Below are positions 27,826 to 36,003 of a stretch of 64,000 nt of DNA, piece by piece (position 1 is the stretch's first letter; each line of letters starts with the position of its first letter). The notes beneath the pieces were generated by a model. It saw only the letters and a program-made list of their open reading frames with translations. It ran no database searches and was not told where the DNA came from. The translations under genes and the position numbers were made by a program. The stretch spans positions 186,001-250,000 of the forward strand of contig NZ_BBQI01000102.1 in the NCBI RefSeq assembly GCF_001652915.1. Reading direction: 5' to 3'. Source of the DNA: Cupriavidus sp. D384 (lineage in GTDB: Bacteria; Pseudomonadota; Gammaproteobacteria; Burkholderiales; Burkholderiaceae).

Positions 27826-29043
27826 ATGAGCGTCGAAAAGATCGAGATTCCCGGCAGCCAGGGCGGTACGCTGTCGGGCCGGATGGAGTGGCCCGATGGC
27901 CCGGTGCGCGCGCACGCGCTGTTTGCGCACTGCTTTACGTGTGGCAAGGACAGTCTGGCGGCCACGCGCATCGCGCGGGCTCTGACGGCCCAGGGCATCG
28001 CCGTGCTGCGCTTCGACTTCACTGGCATCGGCGCCAGCGAGGGCGATTTCGCCAGTACCAATTTCTCGTCGAACCTGGCCGACCTGGAAGCCGTGGCGAT
28101 GTATATGCGTACGCGCGGCCAGGCGCCCACGCTGCTGATCGGGCATAGCCTGGGCGGTGCCGCCGTGCTGGGCGTGGCCCGTCGCCTGCCCGAACTGCGG
28201 GCCGTGGTGACCATCGCCGCGCCCAGCGATCCGCGACACGTGCTGGGTTTGCTGGGCGACAACGTCGAGCGCATCCGCGCCGAAGGCGAGCTTGAGGTGA
28301 AGCTGGCGGGGCGGCCCTTCCGCATCGCGCGGCAGTTCATCGACGATGTGTCCAGCCATGCGCTGCTCGATGAGGTCGCCAGGCTTGGCAAGCCCTTGCT
28401 GGTGCTGCAGTCGCCAATTGACGATACGGTGGAAGTCGAGAACGGCCTGGCGATCTTCGAGGCCGCCGCGCAGCCCAAGAGCTACGTGGCGCTGGAAGGC
28501 GCCGACCACCTGCTGCAGAACCGCGCCGGTGCGGCCTATGCGGCGAGCATGATCGCGGCCTGGTCGCAGCACTACCTGCCAACGCTGACCGAGGACGTGC
28601 AGGCCGAAATTCCCGAACCGGGCGTAGTGGTGGTGGCGGAGCGCCATCGTGGCCGGTACCAGCAGACCGTGCGCGTGGGCGGCCATGAGTTCGTTGCCGA
28701 TGAGCCCGCCGCACTGGGTGGCGACGATGCCGGCCCGAATCCCTATGAGCTATTGCTGTCGGCGCTGGGCGCGTGCACGTCGATGACGATGCGCATGTAT
28801 GCCGAGCGCAAGGCATTGCCGCTGGAACACGTGGCGGTGCAGCTGCGGCACGAAAAGATCCACGCGAAGGACTGCGCCACGTGCGAAACCCAGGTGGGCA
28901 TGGTGGACCGTATCGAGCGGCGTATTGCGATCAGCGGCGAACTGTCGGCCGACCAGCGTGCGTCGCTGATGAGTATTGCCGACAAATGCCCGGTGCATCG
29001 CACGCTGCAATCGGAAATCCGTATCGATACGCTGCAGGCCTGA
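27826..29043 (+). CDS. Bifunctional alpha/beta hydrolase-OsmC fusion protein
   Basis: 405 residues. An N-terminal serine hydrolase has the nucleophile elbow GHSLGG (about residues 106-111) and a late Asp/His pair (SPIDDT, GADHLL). A C-terminal OsmC/Ohr-like domain (from about 270) carries two conserved cysteines, in ALGACTSMTMRMYAERKALPLEHVAV and in IADKCPVHRTL. OsmC proteins reduce organic hydroperoxides. The fusion is a known architecture, probably hydrolysing esters or peroxides and detoxifying the product. The start at 27826 has an AGGGGG site; the earlier reading frame contributes no conserved sequence. Confidence 0.9.
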   Translation: MSVEKIEIPGSQGGTLSGRMEWPDGPVRAHALFAHCFTCGKDSLAATRIARALTAQGIAVLRFDFTGIGASEGDFASTNFSSNLADLEAVAMYMRTRGQAPTLLIGHSLGGAAVLGVARRLPELRAVVTIAAPSDPRHVLGLLGDNVERIRAEGELEVKLAGRPFRIARQFIDDVSSHALLDEVARLGKPLLVLQSPIDDTVEVENGLAIFEAAAQPKSYVALEGADHLLQNRAGAAYAASMIAAWSQHYLPTLTEDVQAEIPEPGVVVVAERHRGRYQQTVRVGGHEFVADEPAALGGDDAGPNPYELLLSALGACTSMTMRMYAERKALPLEHVAVQLRHEKIHAKDCATCETQVGMVDRIERRIAISGELSADQRASLMSIADKCPVHRTLQSEIRIDTLQA

Positions 29044-29051
29044 GCCCCGCG

Positions 29052-30002
29052 CTAGCCGATTCCCAGCACACGCCGGCGCGCGGCATCGAATGCCGCGCCT
29101 TCGGCCACGAGCCAGGCTTCCACCTCGGCCACCTGGGCGGTCTGGCCGTGCGCGCAGACAAAGTGATACGACGCCTGGCTGCGTGCATGGATGCCCCACA
29201 GGTCCACCAGGCGGCCAGATTCCAGGTCTTCCAGCACCAGCGCGGAGCGTCCCATGGCGACGCCTTGTCCGGCCAGCGCGGCATTGATGGCAAGTTGCGA
29301 CAGGTTGAAACGCTGGCCGTCCGATTCATCGGGCAGCGTCAGGCCGGCATGGCGCAGCCAGCATTGCCACTCCTCGAACTCGCCGGCCCCATCCCATGGG
29401 CTCACATCGTGCAGCAGCATGCTGGCCCGCAGGCCAGCGGGCGATTGCAGCGCGGGGTGCGCCTCCAGATACGCCGGGCTTGCCACCGGGATCAGCCATT
29501 CCTCCAGGAACTGGTGCGCCTTCAGGTCCGGATAGCCGCCTGGGTCGAAACGCACGGCGGCCTCGGTGCCATCGCGCAGCATGCGCGAGCGGTCGAGCGC
29601 GTGGAATTCGCCGTAGACACGCAGGCCGATATCCGGATGCTGGCGAAAGAATCCGCCCAGCCGGGGCGTGAGCCAGACCATTGCGAACGACGGCGAGCAC
29701 GACAGTGCAATGGGCTGCTTGTCGCGCGGCTTGCGCAACTGGGTCAGCGTGCCTTCGATGGCCTGGAACGACTCGCGCAGCACAAAGCGCAGGCGCTCGC
29801 CTTCCGGCGTCAGCACCAGCGCACGCGGCGTGCGCAGAAACAGCGGCCGGTCCAGCCACTGCTCCAGTTGCTTGACCTGCTGGCTGACCGCGCCCTGCGT
29901 GACGCACAGCTCTGCCGCGGCCTGTGTGAAGTTGCAATGTCGGGCCGCCGCCTCAAAACAGCGCAGCCAGCCCAATAATGATGCAGAAAGCGTATTTGCC
30001 AT
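29052..30002 (-). CDS. LysR-family regulator (GcvA-like), probable activator of dsdA
   Basis: 316 residues. The N-terminus WLRCFEAAARHCNFTQAAAELCVTQGAVSQQVKQLEQWLDRPLFLR is of the GcvA/DsdC type. It is divergent from dsdA with a 93-bp gap. An ATTAG-N5-CTAAT palindrome overlaps its own start codon, as expected for autorepression. By analogy with DsdC it would respond to D-serine, but that is inferred from position. Confidence 0.88.
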   Translation of the reverse strand: MANTLSASLLGWLRCFEAAARHCNFTQAAAELCVTQGAVSQQVKQLEQWLDRPLFLRTPRALVLTPEGERLRFVLRESFQAIEGTLTQLRKPRDKQPIALSCSPSFAMVWLTPRLGGFFRQHPDIGLRVYGEFHALDRSRMLRDGTEAAVRFDPGGYPDLKAHQFLEEWLIPVASPAYLEAHPALQSPAGLRASMLLHDVSPWDGAGEFEEWQCWLRHAGLTLPDESDGQRFNLSQLAINAALAGQGVAMGRSALVLEDLESGRLVDLWGIHARSQASYHFVCAHGQTAQVAEVEAWLVAEGAAFDAARRRVLGIG

Positions 30003-30015
30003 TAGTCAGGCTAAT
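30001..30015. promoter_or_regulatory. LysR-type operator between the regulator and dsdA
   Basis: ATTAGTCAGGCTAAT is a perfect ATTAG-N5-CTAAT inverted repeat, the size and shape of the core site bound by LysR proteins. It overlaps the start codon of the divergent regulator and lies 81-95 bp before dsdA. Confidence 0.6.
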
Positions 30016-30095
30016 GCTTGGATCAGTACAAATGGTTTGTCACGACGGTGTAATGGGACAAGAATGGGGTCACCACATCCCGCTTCCATTGCTTC

Positions 30096-31424
30096 ATGCC
30101 GACCGATTTTTCCGCACTGCCGCAACAACTGCTCGCCGATCTGCAGGCCGCTCGCCCGGTCTTCTGGGGCAACCCCGACCGCAGCGACGCAGCCGCCGTA
30201 ACGACCGTCGTGGACGGGTGCGGCATTAGTCTAGCTGATGTGAAGGCCGCCCGGGCGCGCTTTGACAGGTTCGCGCCACTGCTGGCGCGGCTGTTTCCCG
30301 AACTGCAGGGCAGCGCGGGCCGGATCGAATCGGATCTGCTGCCTGCCCCCGCCATGCAGCGTGCGCTGGATATGCCTTCCTCGGCCGGCGCGCTCTGGAT
30401 CAAGGCCGATCACAGCCTGCCCGTAGCGGGCTCCATCAAGGCGCGCGGCGGTATTCACGAAGTGCTGGAGTTTGCCGAATCGCTGGCGCTGGAGCACGGC
30501 CTGGTGACGCGCGACGCCGACTACGGCGTGCTGGCCGAAGCCCCGGCGCGCGAGCTGTTCGGCCGCTACCAGGTGGCCGTGGGTTCCACCGGCAACCTCG
30601 GCTTGAGCATCGGCGTGATGGCGTCGGCGCTGGGATTCCGGGCCGCCGTCCATATGTCGGCCGATGCCAAGGAATGGAAGAAGGCCCGCCTGCGGGCGCG
30701 CGGCGTGGCCGTGGTCGAGCATACGGGCGACTACGCGGCCGCCGTGGCGGCTGGCCGGTGCGAGGCCGATGCCGACCCGTACAGTTATTTTGTCGACGAT
30801 GAGCGGTCGCTGTCGCTGATGCTGGGCTACAGCGCCGCCGCGCTGCACCTGCACGACCAACTGGCCGATGCGGACGTACGGGTCGATGCCGCGCACCCGC
30901 TGTTCGTCTACCTGCCCTGCGGCGTGGGCGGTGCGCCGGCCGGCATCGCGTTCGGCCTGCGCCAGCTCTATGGCCCGCACGTGCATCCGGTGTTTGTGGA
31001 GCCCACGCAGTCGCCGTGCTTCCTGGTGGAAATGCTGGCGCCGGGCGCGTCGGTGTACGACGTGGGCCTGACCAACCGGACCGAGGCCGACGGGCTGGCC
31101 GTGCCGCAGGCGTCGGAACTGGCCGCGCAGGCCATGCGCCCGCTGCTGGCCGGCGTCTGCACCGTGGCCGACGACACGCTGTTCGCCAATCTCCATCGCG
31201 TACGTGAGGCCGAAGGCCTGCGTATCGAGCCGTCGGCCGCCGCGGGCTTCAGCGGCCCGGCCATGCTGACCGGCACCGAAGCCGGCCGCGCCTACCTGGC
31301 GCAGCACAAGCTCGATGGCGCGATGGTCAATGCCACCCATCTGGTGTGGACCACCGGCGGCCTGTTCGTGCCCCCCGAGGAATACGCGCGCTTTGCCGAG
31401 CGCGGGGCGGCGCTGGCCGCCTGA
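30096..31424 (+). CDS. dsdA: D-serine ammonia-lyase
   Basis: 442-residue PLP enzyme that converts D-serine to pyruvate and ammonia. The PLP lysine is Lys115 in GSIKARGG. The phosphate-binding loop is [11 protein letters not shown] (163-173). The cofactor-ring region is [15 protein letters not shown], and the C-terminal [15 protein letters not shown] matches DsdA of E. coli. Length is as expected. A LysR gene is divergent. A Bug receptor gene follows after 55 bp but is probably part of the next unit. It detoxifies D-serine and allows its use as a carbon and nitrogen source. Confidence 0.94.
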   Translation: MPTDFSALPQQLLADLQAARPVFWGNPDRSDAAAVTTVVDGCGISLADVKAARARFDRFAPLLARLFPELQGSAGRIESDLLPAPAMQRALDMPSSAGALWIKADHSLPVAGSIKARGGIHEVLEFAESLALEHGLVTRDADYGVLAEAPARELFGRYQVAVGSTGNLGLSIGVMASALGFRAAVHMSADAKEWKKARLRARGVAVVEHTGDYAAAVAAGRCEADADPYSYFVDDERSLSLMLGYSAAALHLHDQLADADVRVDAAHPLFVYLPCGVGGAPAGIAFGLRQLYGPHVHPVFVEPTQSPCFLVEMLAPGASVYDVGLTNRTEADGLAVPQASELAAQAMRPLLAGVCTVADDTLFANLHRVREAEGLRIEPSAAAGFSGPAMLTGTEAGRAYLAQHKLDGAMVNATHLVWTTGGLFVPPEEYARFAERGAALAA

Positions 31425-31479
31425 CTTGTCCCCTGACCCGAATCCGAATCTTTCGATTGCATCGTTGCGGAGCTTCATC

Positions 31480-32460
31480 ATGACCCGTTTGCCTTCCCGA
31501 ATCGCCCACGCCGCTGTCGCGTGCAGCCTCGCAGCCGGTGCCTCGCTGGCGTTTGCGGACACCTTTCCGTCCAAGCCGATCCAGCTTGTGATTCCATTCC
31601 CGCCGGGTGGTGCCACCGACGTGATCGGCCGCCTGGTCGGCAAGAAGCTTGGCGACAAGCTTGGCCAGACCGTGGTGGTCGACAATCGCCCGGGTGCCGG
31701 CACCATCGTCGGCGCCAGCTACGTTGCCAAGGCCGCGCCGGACGGCTATACGCTGCTGGCCAGTTCGGGCACCACGTTCACGGTGAACCCGGCCATCCAC
31801 GCCAAGCTGCCGTACGACCCCGTGAAGAGCTTCGAGCCGATCGGGTTTGCGGGCCGCACCGGCCTGATCCTGCTTGCCAACAAGGACCAGCCCGTCAGCA
31901 ACCTGAAGCAGCTCGTGGCCGCCGCCAAGGCGCAGCCGGGCAAGCTGACGTACGGATCGTTCGGCAGCGGCACCACGGCCCAGTTTGCGGGCGAGATGCT
32001 GTTCAACCTGGCCGGCGTGAAGCTGCTGCATGTGCCGTACAAGGGCAGCGCACCGGCCATGACCGACCTGATCGGCGGACAGATCCCGTTCACGGTGGAT
32101 ACCGTGGCCGCCGCGATCCCGCAGGTGAAGTCGGGCAAGGTCAAGGCCATCGCCGTGACCACGGCCAAGCGCTCCACGCTGCTGCCTGACGTGCCCACGG
32201 CCGCAGAGGCCGGCTATCCCGGCATCGATGCCGATACCTGGCTGGCGCTGGTGGCGCCGCGCGGCCTGCCGGCCGACGTCAAGCAGAAGCTGGAAAAGGC
32301 GCTGGCCGAAGTGATGGCCGATCCCGACACCCGCAAGGCGCTGACCAACGCCGGCTTCGAACCGCTGGACGGCAACGGCGCGGCGGTGTCGGCACTGATC
32401 AGCAAGGAACTGCCGCTGATGCGCGCCACGGCGCAGCGTGCGAATATTACGGCCGATTGA
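31480..32460 (+). CDS. Bug/TctC-family tripartite tricarboxylate receptor
   Basis: 326-residue periplasmic binding protein. Signal peptide to about residue 27 (SLAFAD), then the family start FPSKPIQLVIPFPPGGATDVIGR, RPGAGTIVGA and VPYKGSAPAMTDLIGGQI. Bug proteins bind carboxylates or amides and usually lack linked TctAB membrane subunits; none is encoded here. ATG 31480 is chosen because it starts the signal peptide. It heads a seven-gene plus-strand cluster, so its ligand is probably the amidase substrate of that pathway. Confidence 0.92.
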   Translation: MTRLPSRIAHAAVACSLAAGASLAFADTFPSKPIQLVIPFPPGGATDVIGRLVGKKLGDKLGQTVVVDNRPGAGTIVGASYVAKAAPDGYTLLASSGTTFTVNPAIHAKLPYDPVKSFEPIGFAGRTGLILLANKDQPVSNLKQLVAAAKAQPGKLTYGSFGSGTTAQFAGEMLFNLAGVKLLHVPYKGSAPAMTDLIGGQIPFTVDTVAAAIPQVKSGKVKAIAVTTAKRSTLLPDVPTAAEAGYPGIDADTWLALVAPRGLPADVKQKLEKALAEVMADPDTRKALTNAGFEPLDGNGAAVSALISKELPLMRATAQRANITAD

Positions 32461-32480
32461 GAAGGTCTCTGGAGACAGCA

Positions 32481-34010
32481 GTGAACGAAGCACAGAAGAC
32501 GCTGGTGGCGCGCCCCGCCACCGAGTTGCGGCGCATGATCGGCAGCAAGGAAATCTCGCCGGTCGAGTTGCTGGATGCCTGCATCGCGCAGATCGAACAG
32601 GTGAACCCGTTCCTGAACGCAGTGACGGCCACCTGCTTCGACCGCGCCCGCGACGAGGCCCGCGCGGCCGAACGTGCCGTGCTGGATGGCAAGCCGCTGG
32701 GCCTGCTGCACGGCCTGCCGCTCGGCGTGAAGGACCTGGAGGCCACCGCCGGGCTGCTGACCACCTATGGCTCGCCGCTGTATCGCGACAATGTGCCGGC
32801 CGAAGACAACGTGCTGGTGGCGCGCCTGCGTGCGGCCGGTGCCATCGTGGCCGGCAAGACCAACATCCCCGAGATGGGCGCTGGCGCCAATTCGCGCAAC
32901 GACGTCTGGGGCGCCACGGGCAATCCGTTCAATCCGAACCTCAATGCGGGCGGGTCGTCGGGCGGCTCGGCGGCGGCGCTGGCGGCAGACCTGCTGCCGG
33001 TCTGCACGGGCTCCGACACCGGTGGCTCGCTGCGCATCCCGGCCGCCAAGTGCGGCGTGGTGGGCTTCCGGCCGTCGCCGGGCGTGGTGCCGAGTTCGCG
33101 CAAGCTGCTGGGCTGGACGCCGATTTCGGTGGTGGGGCCGATGGGCCGCACCGTGGCCGATGCCTGCCTGCAACTGGCCGCGTCGGCCGGGGTGTCGGCG
33201 GGCGATCCGCTGACCTATCCGCTCGATCCGCTGTCGTTCCTGACGCCGATGCCGGTGGACCTGGGCAGCCTGCGCGTGGCGTACACCGAGGACTTTGGCT
33301 GCTGCGATGTCGACGACGGCATCCGCCGCACGTTCCGCGAGAAGATCGCCGCGATGCGCCACCTGTTCCGCACCTGCGACGCCATCGATATCGACCTGGG
33401 CGAAGCGCACCGCTGCTTCGACGTGCTGCGTGCGGAGAGCTTCGTGGCCGGCATGCGCGACGCCTACGAGCGCGATCCGTCGAAGCTGGGCCCGAACACG
33501 CGGGCCAACTACGAGATGGGCGCCCGGATGTCGCTGGTGGACAGCGCCTGGGCGCAGGCCGAGCAGACGCGCATCCTGCAGGGGTTCCAGCAGCTGTATC
33601 GCGACTACGACGTGATCCTGTCGCCGACCACGCCGGTGTCGCCGTTCCCGTGGACGTCGCTCTACGCCGAATCGATCAACGGCGTGCGCCAGGAGAACTA
33701 CTACCGCTGGCTGTCGCTGACCTACGTGGTGACGCTGACCACGCATCCGGCGCTGTCGCTGCCATGCGGCCGCGATCACGCGGGCATGCCGTTCGGCCTG
33801 CAGATCGTGGGCGGCTTCCGCAAGGACCACGAGACACTGGGCGTCTCGTACGCGATGGAGCAGGCGTTTGCGGCCATTCCGTCGCTGCGCCGCCCGCTGC
33901 CGGACCTGGCCGCGCTCAAGCCTGCCGAGCCCGCGCTGACGTCGATCGTCACCGCGCCGCCGGTGCTCGATGCCAAGGTGAAGCAGGGCAAGGAAGCGTC
34001 GGCGGTCTAG
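32481..34010 (+). CDS. Amidase-signature-family amidohydrolase
   Basis: 509 residues from GTG 32481, which has a GGAG site 6-7 bp upstream; an earlier TTG frame overlaps the preceding stop. The Ser-cisSer-Lys triad is visible: Lys84 in GVKD, Ser159/160 in NAGGSSGGSAAA and Ser183 in TGSDTGGSLRIP. The C-terminal SLPCGRDHAGMPFGLQIVGG is typical. It hydrolyses an amide to a carboxylate and ammonia. It lies 20 bp after the Bug gene, in the same operon, upstream of acyl-CoA pathway genes. The substrate is not predictable from sequence. Confidence 0.92.
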   Translation: MNEAQKTLVARPATELRRMIGSKEISPVELLDACIAQIEQVNPFLNAVTATCFDRARDEARAAERAVLDGKPLGLLHGLPLGVKDLEATAGLLTTYGSPLYRDNVPAEDNVLVARLRAAGAIVAGKTNIPEMGAGANSRNDVWGATGNPFNPNLNAGGSSGGSAAALAADLLPVCTGSDTGGSLRIPAAKCGVVGFRPSPGVVPSSRKLLGWTPISVVGPMGRTVADACLQLAASAGVSAGDPLTYPLDPLSFLTPMPVDLGSLRVAYTEDFGCCDVDDGIRRTFREKIAAMRHLFRTCDAIDIDLGEAHRCFDVLRAESFVAGMRDAYERDPSKLGPNTRANYEMGARMSLVDSAWAQAEQTRILQGFQQLYRDYDVILSPTTPVSPFPWTSLYAESINGVRQENYYRWLSLTYVVTLTTHPALSLPCGRDHAGMPFGLQIVGGFRKDHETLGVSYAMEQAFAAIPSLRRPLPDLAALKPAEPALTSIVTAPPVLDAKVKQGKEASAV

Positions 34011-34026
34011 TCGCCTGGCGCTGGTT

Positions 34027-34061
34027 GTCTCCCCTGTACCGCACGGCGGGAGCGGGGAGAC
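34027..34061. terminator. Hairpin after the amidase gene
   Basis: GTCTCCCC (34027-34034) pairs perfectly with GGGGAGAC (34054-34061) around a 19-nt loop, 17 bp after the stop. No T run follows, so it may attenuate or stabilise the upstream message rather than end it. Confidence 0.35.
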
Positions 34062-34156
34062 GATCTTCCGTCATTTCCATGTGGCGGAATTAACCGGCTG
34101 CGCCAGCCGGGCCATCGGCCTAACCTCCTGTCATACGAAAACGACAGGAGACAACC

Positions 34157-35161
34157 TTGGCAACCGCAGCAATCCGCGCCGCGCGCCGCCTGGCCGCGCT
34201 GGTCTTTCCTTTCGCGGCGATGGCCGCACTGGACGCCGCCGCCGCGCCGGCGCACGCCGCCTATCCTGACAAGCCCATCCGCATCGTCGTGCCGTTCTCG
34301 CCCGGCGGCGGCACCGACCTGATTTCCCGCGCGATGGGCGTCGCCATGGCGCAGGACCTCGGCCAGCCCGTGGTGATCGACAACAAGCCCGGTGGCGGCA
34401 CCATCATCGGCACGGACAACGTCGCCAAGAGTGCGGCGGACGGCTACACGCTCGTGATGGCCACGTTTGCCCATGCCGTCAACCCCAGCCTGCAGCCCAG
34501 GCTGCCCTACGACACCGAGAAGGCGTTCACGCCAGTGATGCTGGTGGGCCGTTCTCCGAACGTGCTCGTGGTGCGCGCCGACAGCCCGTACAAGTCGGTG
34601 CGCGATGTGATCGCCGCCGCCAGGGCCAGGCCGGGCGCCATCTCGTTTGCATCGCAAGGCCCCGGTACATCGGCACATCTGGCCGGCGAACTGTTCAAGA
34701 GCCTCGCCAAGGTCGACCTGAACCACATCCCGTACAAGGGCGCCGGCCCGGCCATTACCGACCTGCTGGGCGGACAGGTGGACATGATGTTCGCCACCGC
34801 CTCGGCCGTGGGCAACCTGCTCGAAGCCGGCAAGCTGCGCGCGCTGGGCGTGACCACCTCGCAGCGCTCGACCAGCCCGGACCTGGCGAAGGTGCCGACG
34901 ATTGCCGAAAGCGGCGTGCCCGGTTACGCGGCGGAAAGCTGGTACGGCCTGTTCGCGCCCGCCGGCACCCCGCCGGCCGTGGTGGCGCGGCTCAACGCGG
35001 CCGCCAGGAAGGCCGTCACCGCCGAAGCATTCCGCAAGCGTGCCGACGCCGAAGGGCTGATCGTCAGCCCGGGCACGCCGGACGAGTTCGGGCGCTACGT
35101 CCACGGCGAAGAAACGCGCTGGAGCAAGGTCGTCAAGGACGCCCGCATCACGCTGAACTGA
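34157..35161 (+). CDS. Bug/TctC-family receptor, TTG start
   Basis: 334 residues. The start is TTG at 34157: an AGGAG site lies seven bases before it and no ATG/GTG is available before the signal peptide. Signal peptide ends near AHAAYP, then DKPIRIVVPFSPGGGTDLISRAMG, KPGGGTIIGTDNVAKSA and IPYKGAGPAITDLLGGQVDMMF. This is the second Bug receptor in the cluster; only about half its residues match the first, so it probably binds a different ligand. No TctAB permease is nearby. Confidence 0.9.
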   Translation: MATAAIRAARRLAALVFPFAAMAALDAAAAPAHAAYPDKPIRIVVPFSPGGGTDLISRAMGVAMAQDLGQPVVIDNKPGGGTIIGTDNVAKSAADGYTLVMATFAHAVNPSLQPRLPYDTEKAFTPVMLVGRSPNVLVVRADSPYKSVRDVIAAARARPGAISFASQGPGTSAHLAGELFKSLAKVDLNHIPYKGAGPAITDLLGGQVDMMFATASAVGNLLEAGKLRALGVTTSQRSTSPDLAKVPTIAESGVPGYAAESWYGLFAPAGTPPAVVARLNAAARKAVTAEAFRKRADAEGLIVSPGTPDEFGRYVHGEETRWSKVVKDARITLN

Positions 35162-35200
35162 GCCCCCGAACGTCACATCGAATATCACTCCCCATTCACC

Positions 35201-35998
35201 ATGACCCAATACACCCTGATCCAGCTCGAAGTGCGCAATGGCGTGGCCGTGCTGACCCTGAACCGCCCGGAGAAGCGCAACGCCATCAGCGACGACATGC
35301 GCACCGAACTGATCGACGCGCTGGAGCGCGTGACCGCCGACCGCAAGATCCGCGCGCTGGTGCTGACCGGCAGCGGCAAAGGCTTCTGCGCGGGCGGCGA
35401 CGTGGCCGGGATGCAGCGCCGCATGGACGCGCCGCCGGGCGAGGTCGGCTTCAATGGCTGGACGCGCCAGCAGCGCGTGCATCATTCGGTGGCCCTGCTG
35501 CACAACATGCCCAAGCCCGTGATTGCCGCGGTCAACGGCGGTGCCAACGGCCTGGGTGCCGATCTGGCGATGGCCTGCGATCTCGTGATCGCGTCGTCGG
35601 CAGCCAGCTTCACGTGGTCGTATATCCATCGCGGCCTGATTCCCGATGGCGGCGGCATGTACTTCCTGCCGCGCCGCGTGGGCCTGGCCCAGGCCAAGCA
35701 GCTGATCTTCGGCGGCCGCAAGGTGGAGGCCGGCGAGGCCCTGCAGCTTGGCATCGCCGACCGGCTCAGCTCGTCGCCCGAAGCGCTGGTCGATGAAGCG
35801 GTGGCCTGGGCGGCGGAGATGTCGCACGGCTCGGCCACGGCGCTGGGGCTGGGCAAGTCGATCCTGAACCAGTCCTTCGAGCTGACGGCCGACCAGGTGT
35901 TTGCGCAGGGCAGCCAGGCACAGGGCATCTGCTACACCAGCAGCGAACACCGCGAATCGGTCCTGGCGTTCCTGGCCAAGACCGCCAACAAGGGTTGA
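35201..35998 (+). CDS. Enoyl-CoA hydratase/isomerase (crotonase) family
   Basis: 265 residues of the crotonase fold. The oxyanion-hole segments are GFCAGGDVAGM and NGGANGLGADLAMACDL. The active-site loop HRGLIPDGGGMYFLPRRVG has Asp where true hydratases usually have Glu, a pattern typical of PaaG-like isomerases and some hydratases. It acts on an unsaturated acyl-CoA, perhaps formed by the acyl-CoA synthetase encoded next. It is 40 bp from the Bug gene and 5 bp before the synthetase start. Confidence 0.9.
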   Translation: MTQYTLIQLEVRNGVAVLTLNRPEKRNAISDDMRTELIDALERVTADRKIRALVLTGSGKGFCAGGDVAGMQRRMDAPPGEVGFNGWTRQQRVHHSVALLHNMPKPVIAAVNGGANGLGADLAMACDLVIASSAASFTWSYIHRGLIPDGGGMYFLPRRVGLAQAKQLIFGGRKVEAGEALQLGIADRLSSSPEALVDEAVAWAAEMSHGSATALGLGKSILNQSFELTADQVFAQGSQAQGICYTSSEHRESVLAFLAKTANKG

Positions 35999-36003
35999 GC
36001 ATC

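Noticed and set aside
25516-28686. A long minus-strand frame (about 1056 codons) across the HD-GYP and hydrolase-OsmC genes
   Set aside because: It spans two unrelated genes and is Arg/His/Gly-rich without recognisable motifs; a product of codon bias.
31315-31479. In-frame N-terminal extension of the first Bug receptor into dsdA
   Set aside because: It overlaps the dsdA end and lacks a signal peptide; the ATG at 31480 starts a normal signal sequence.
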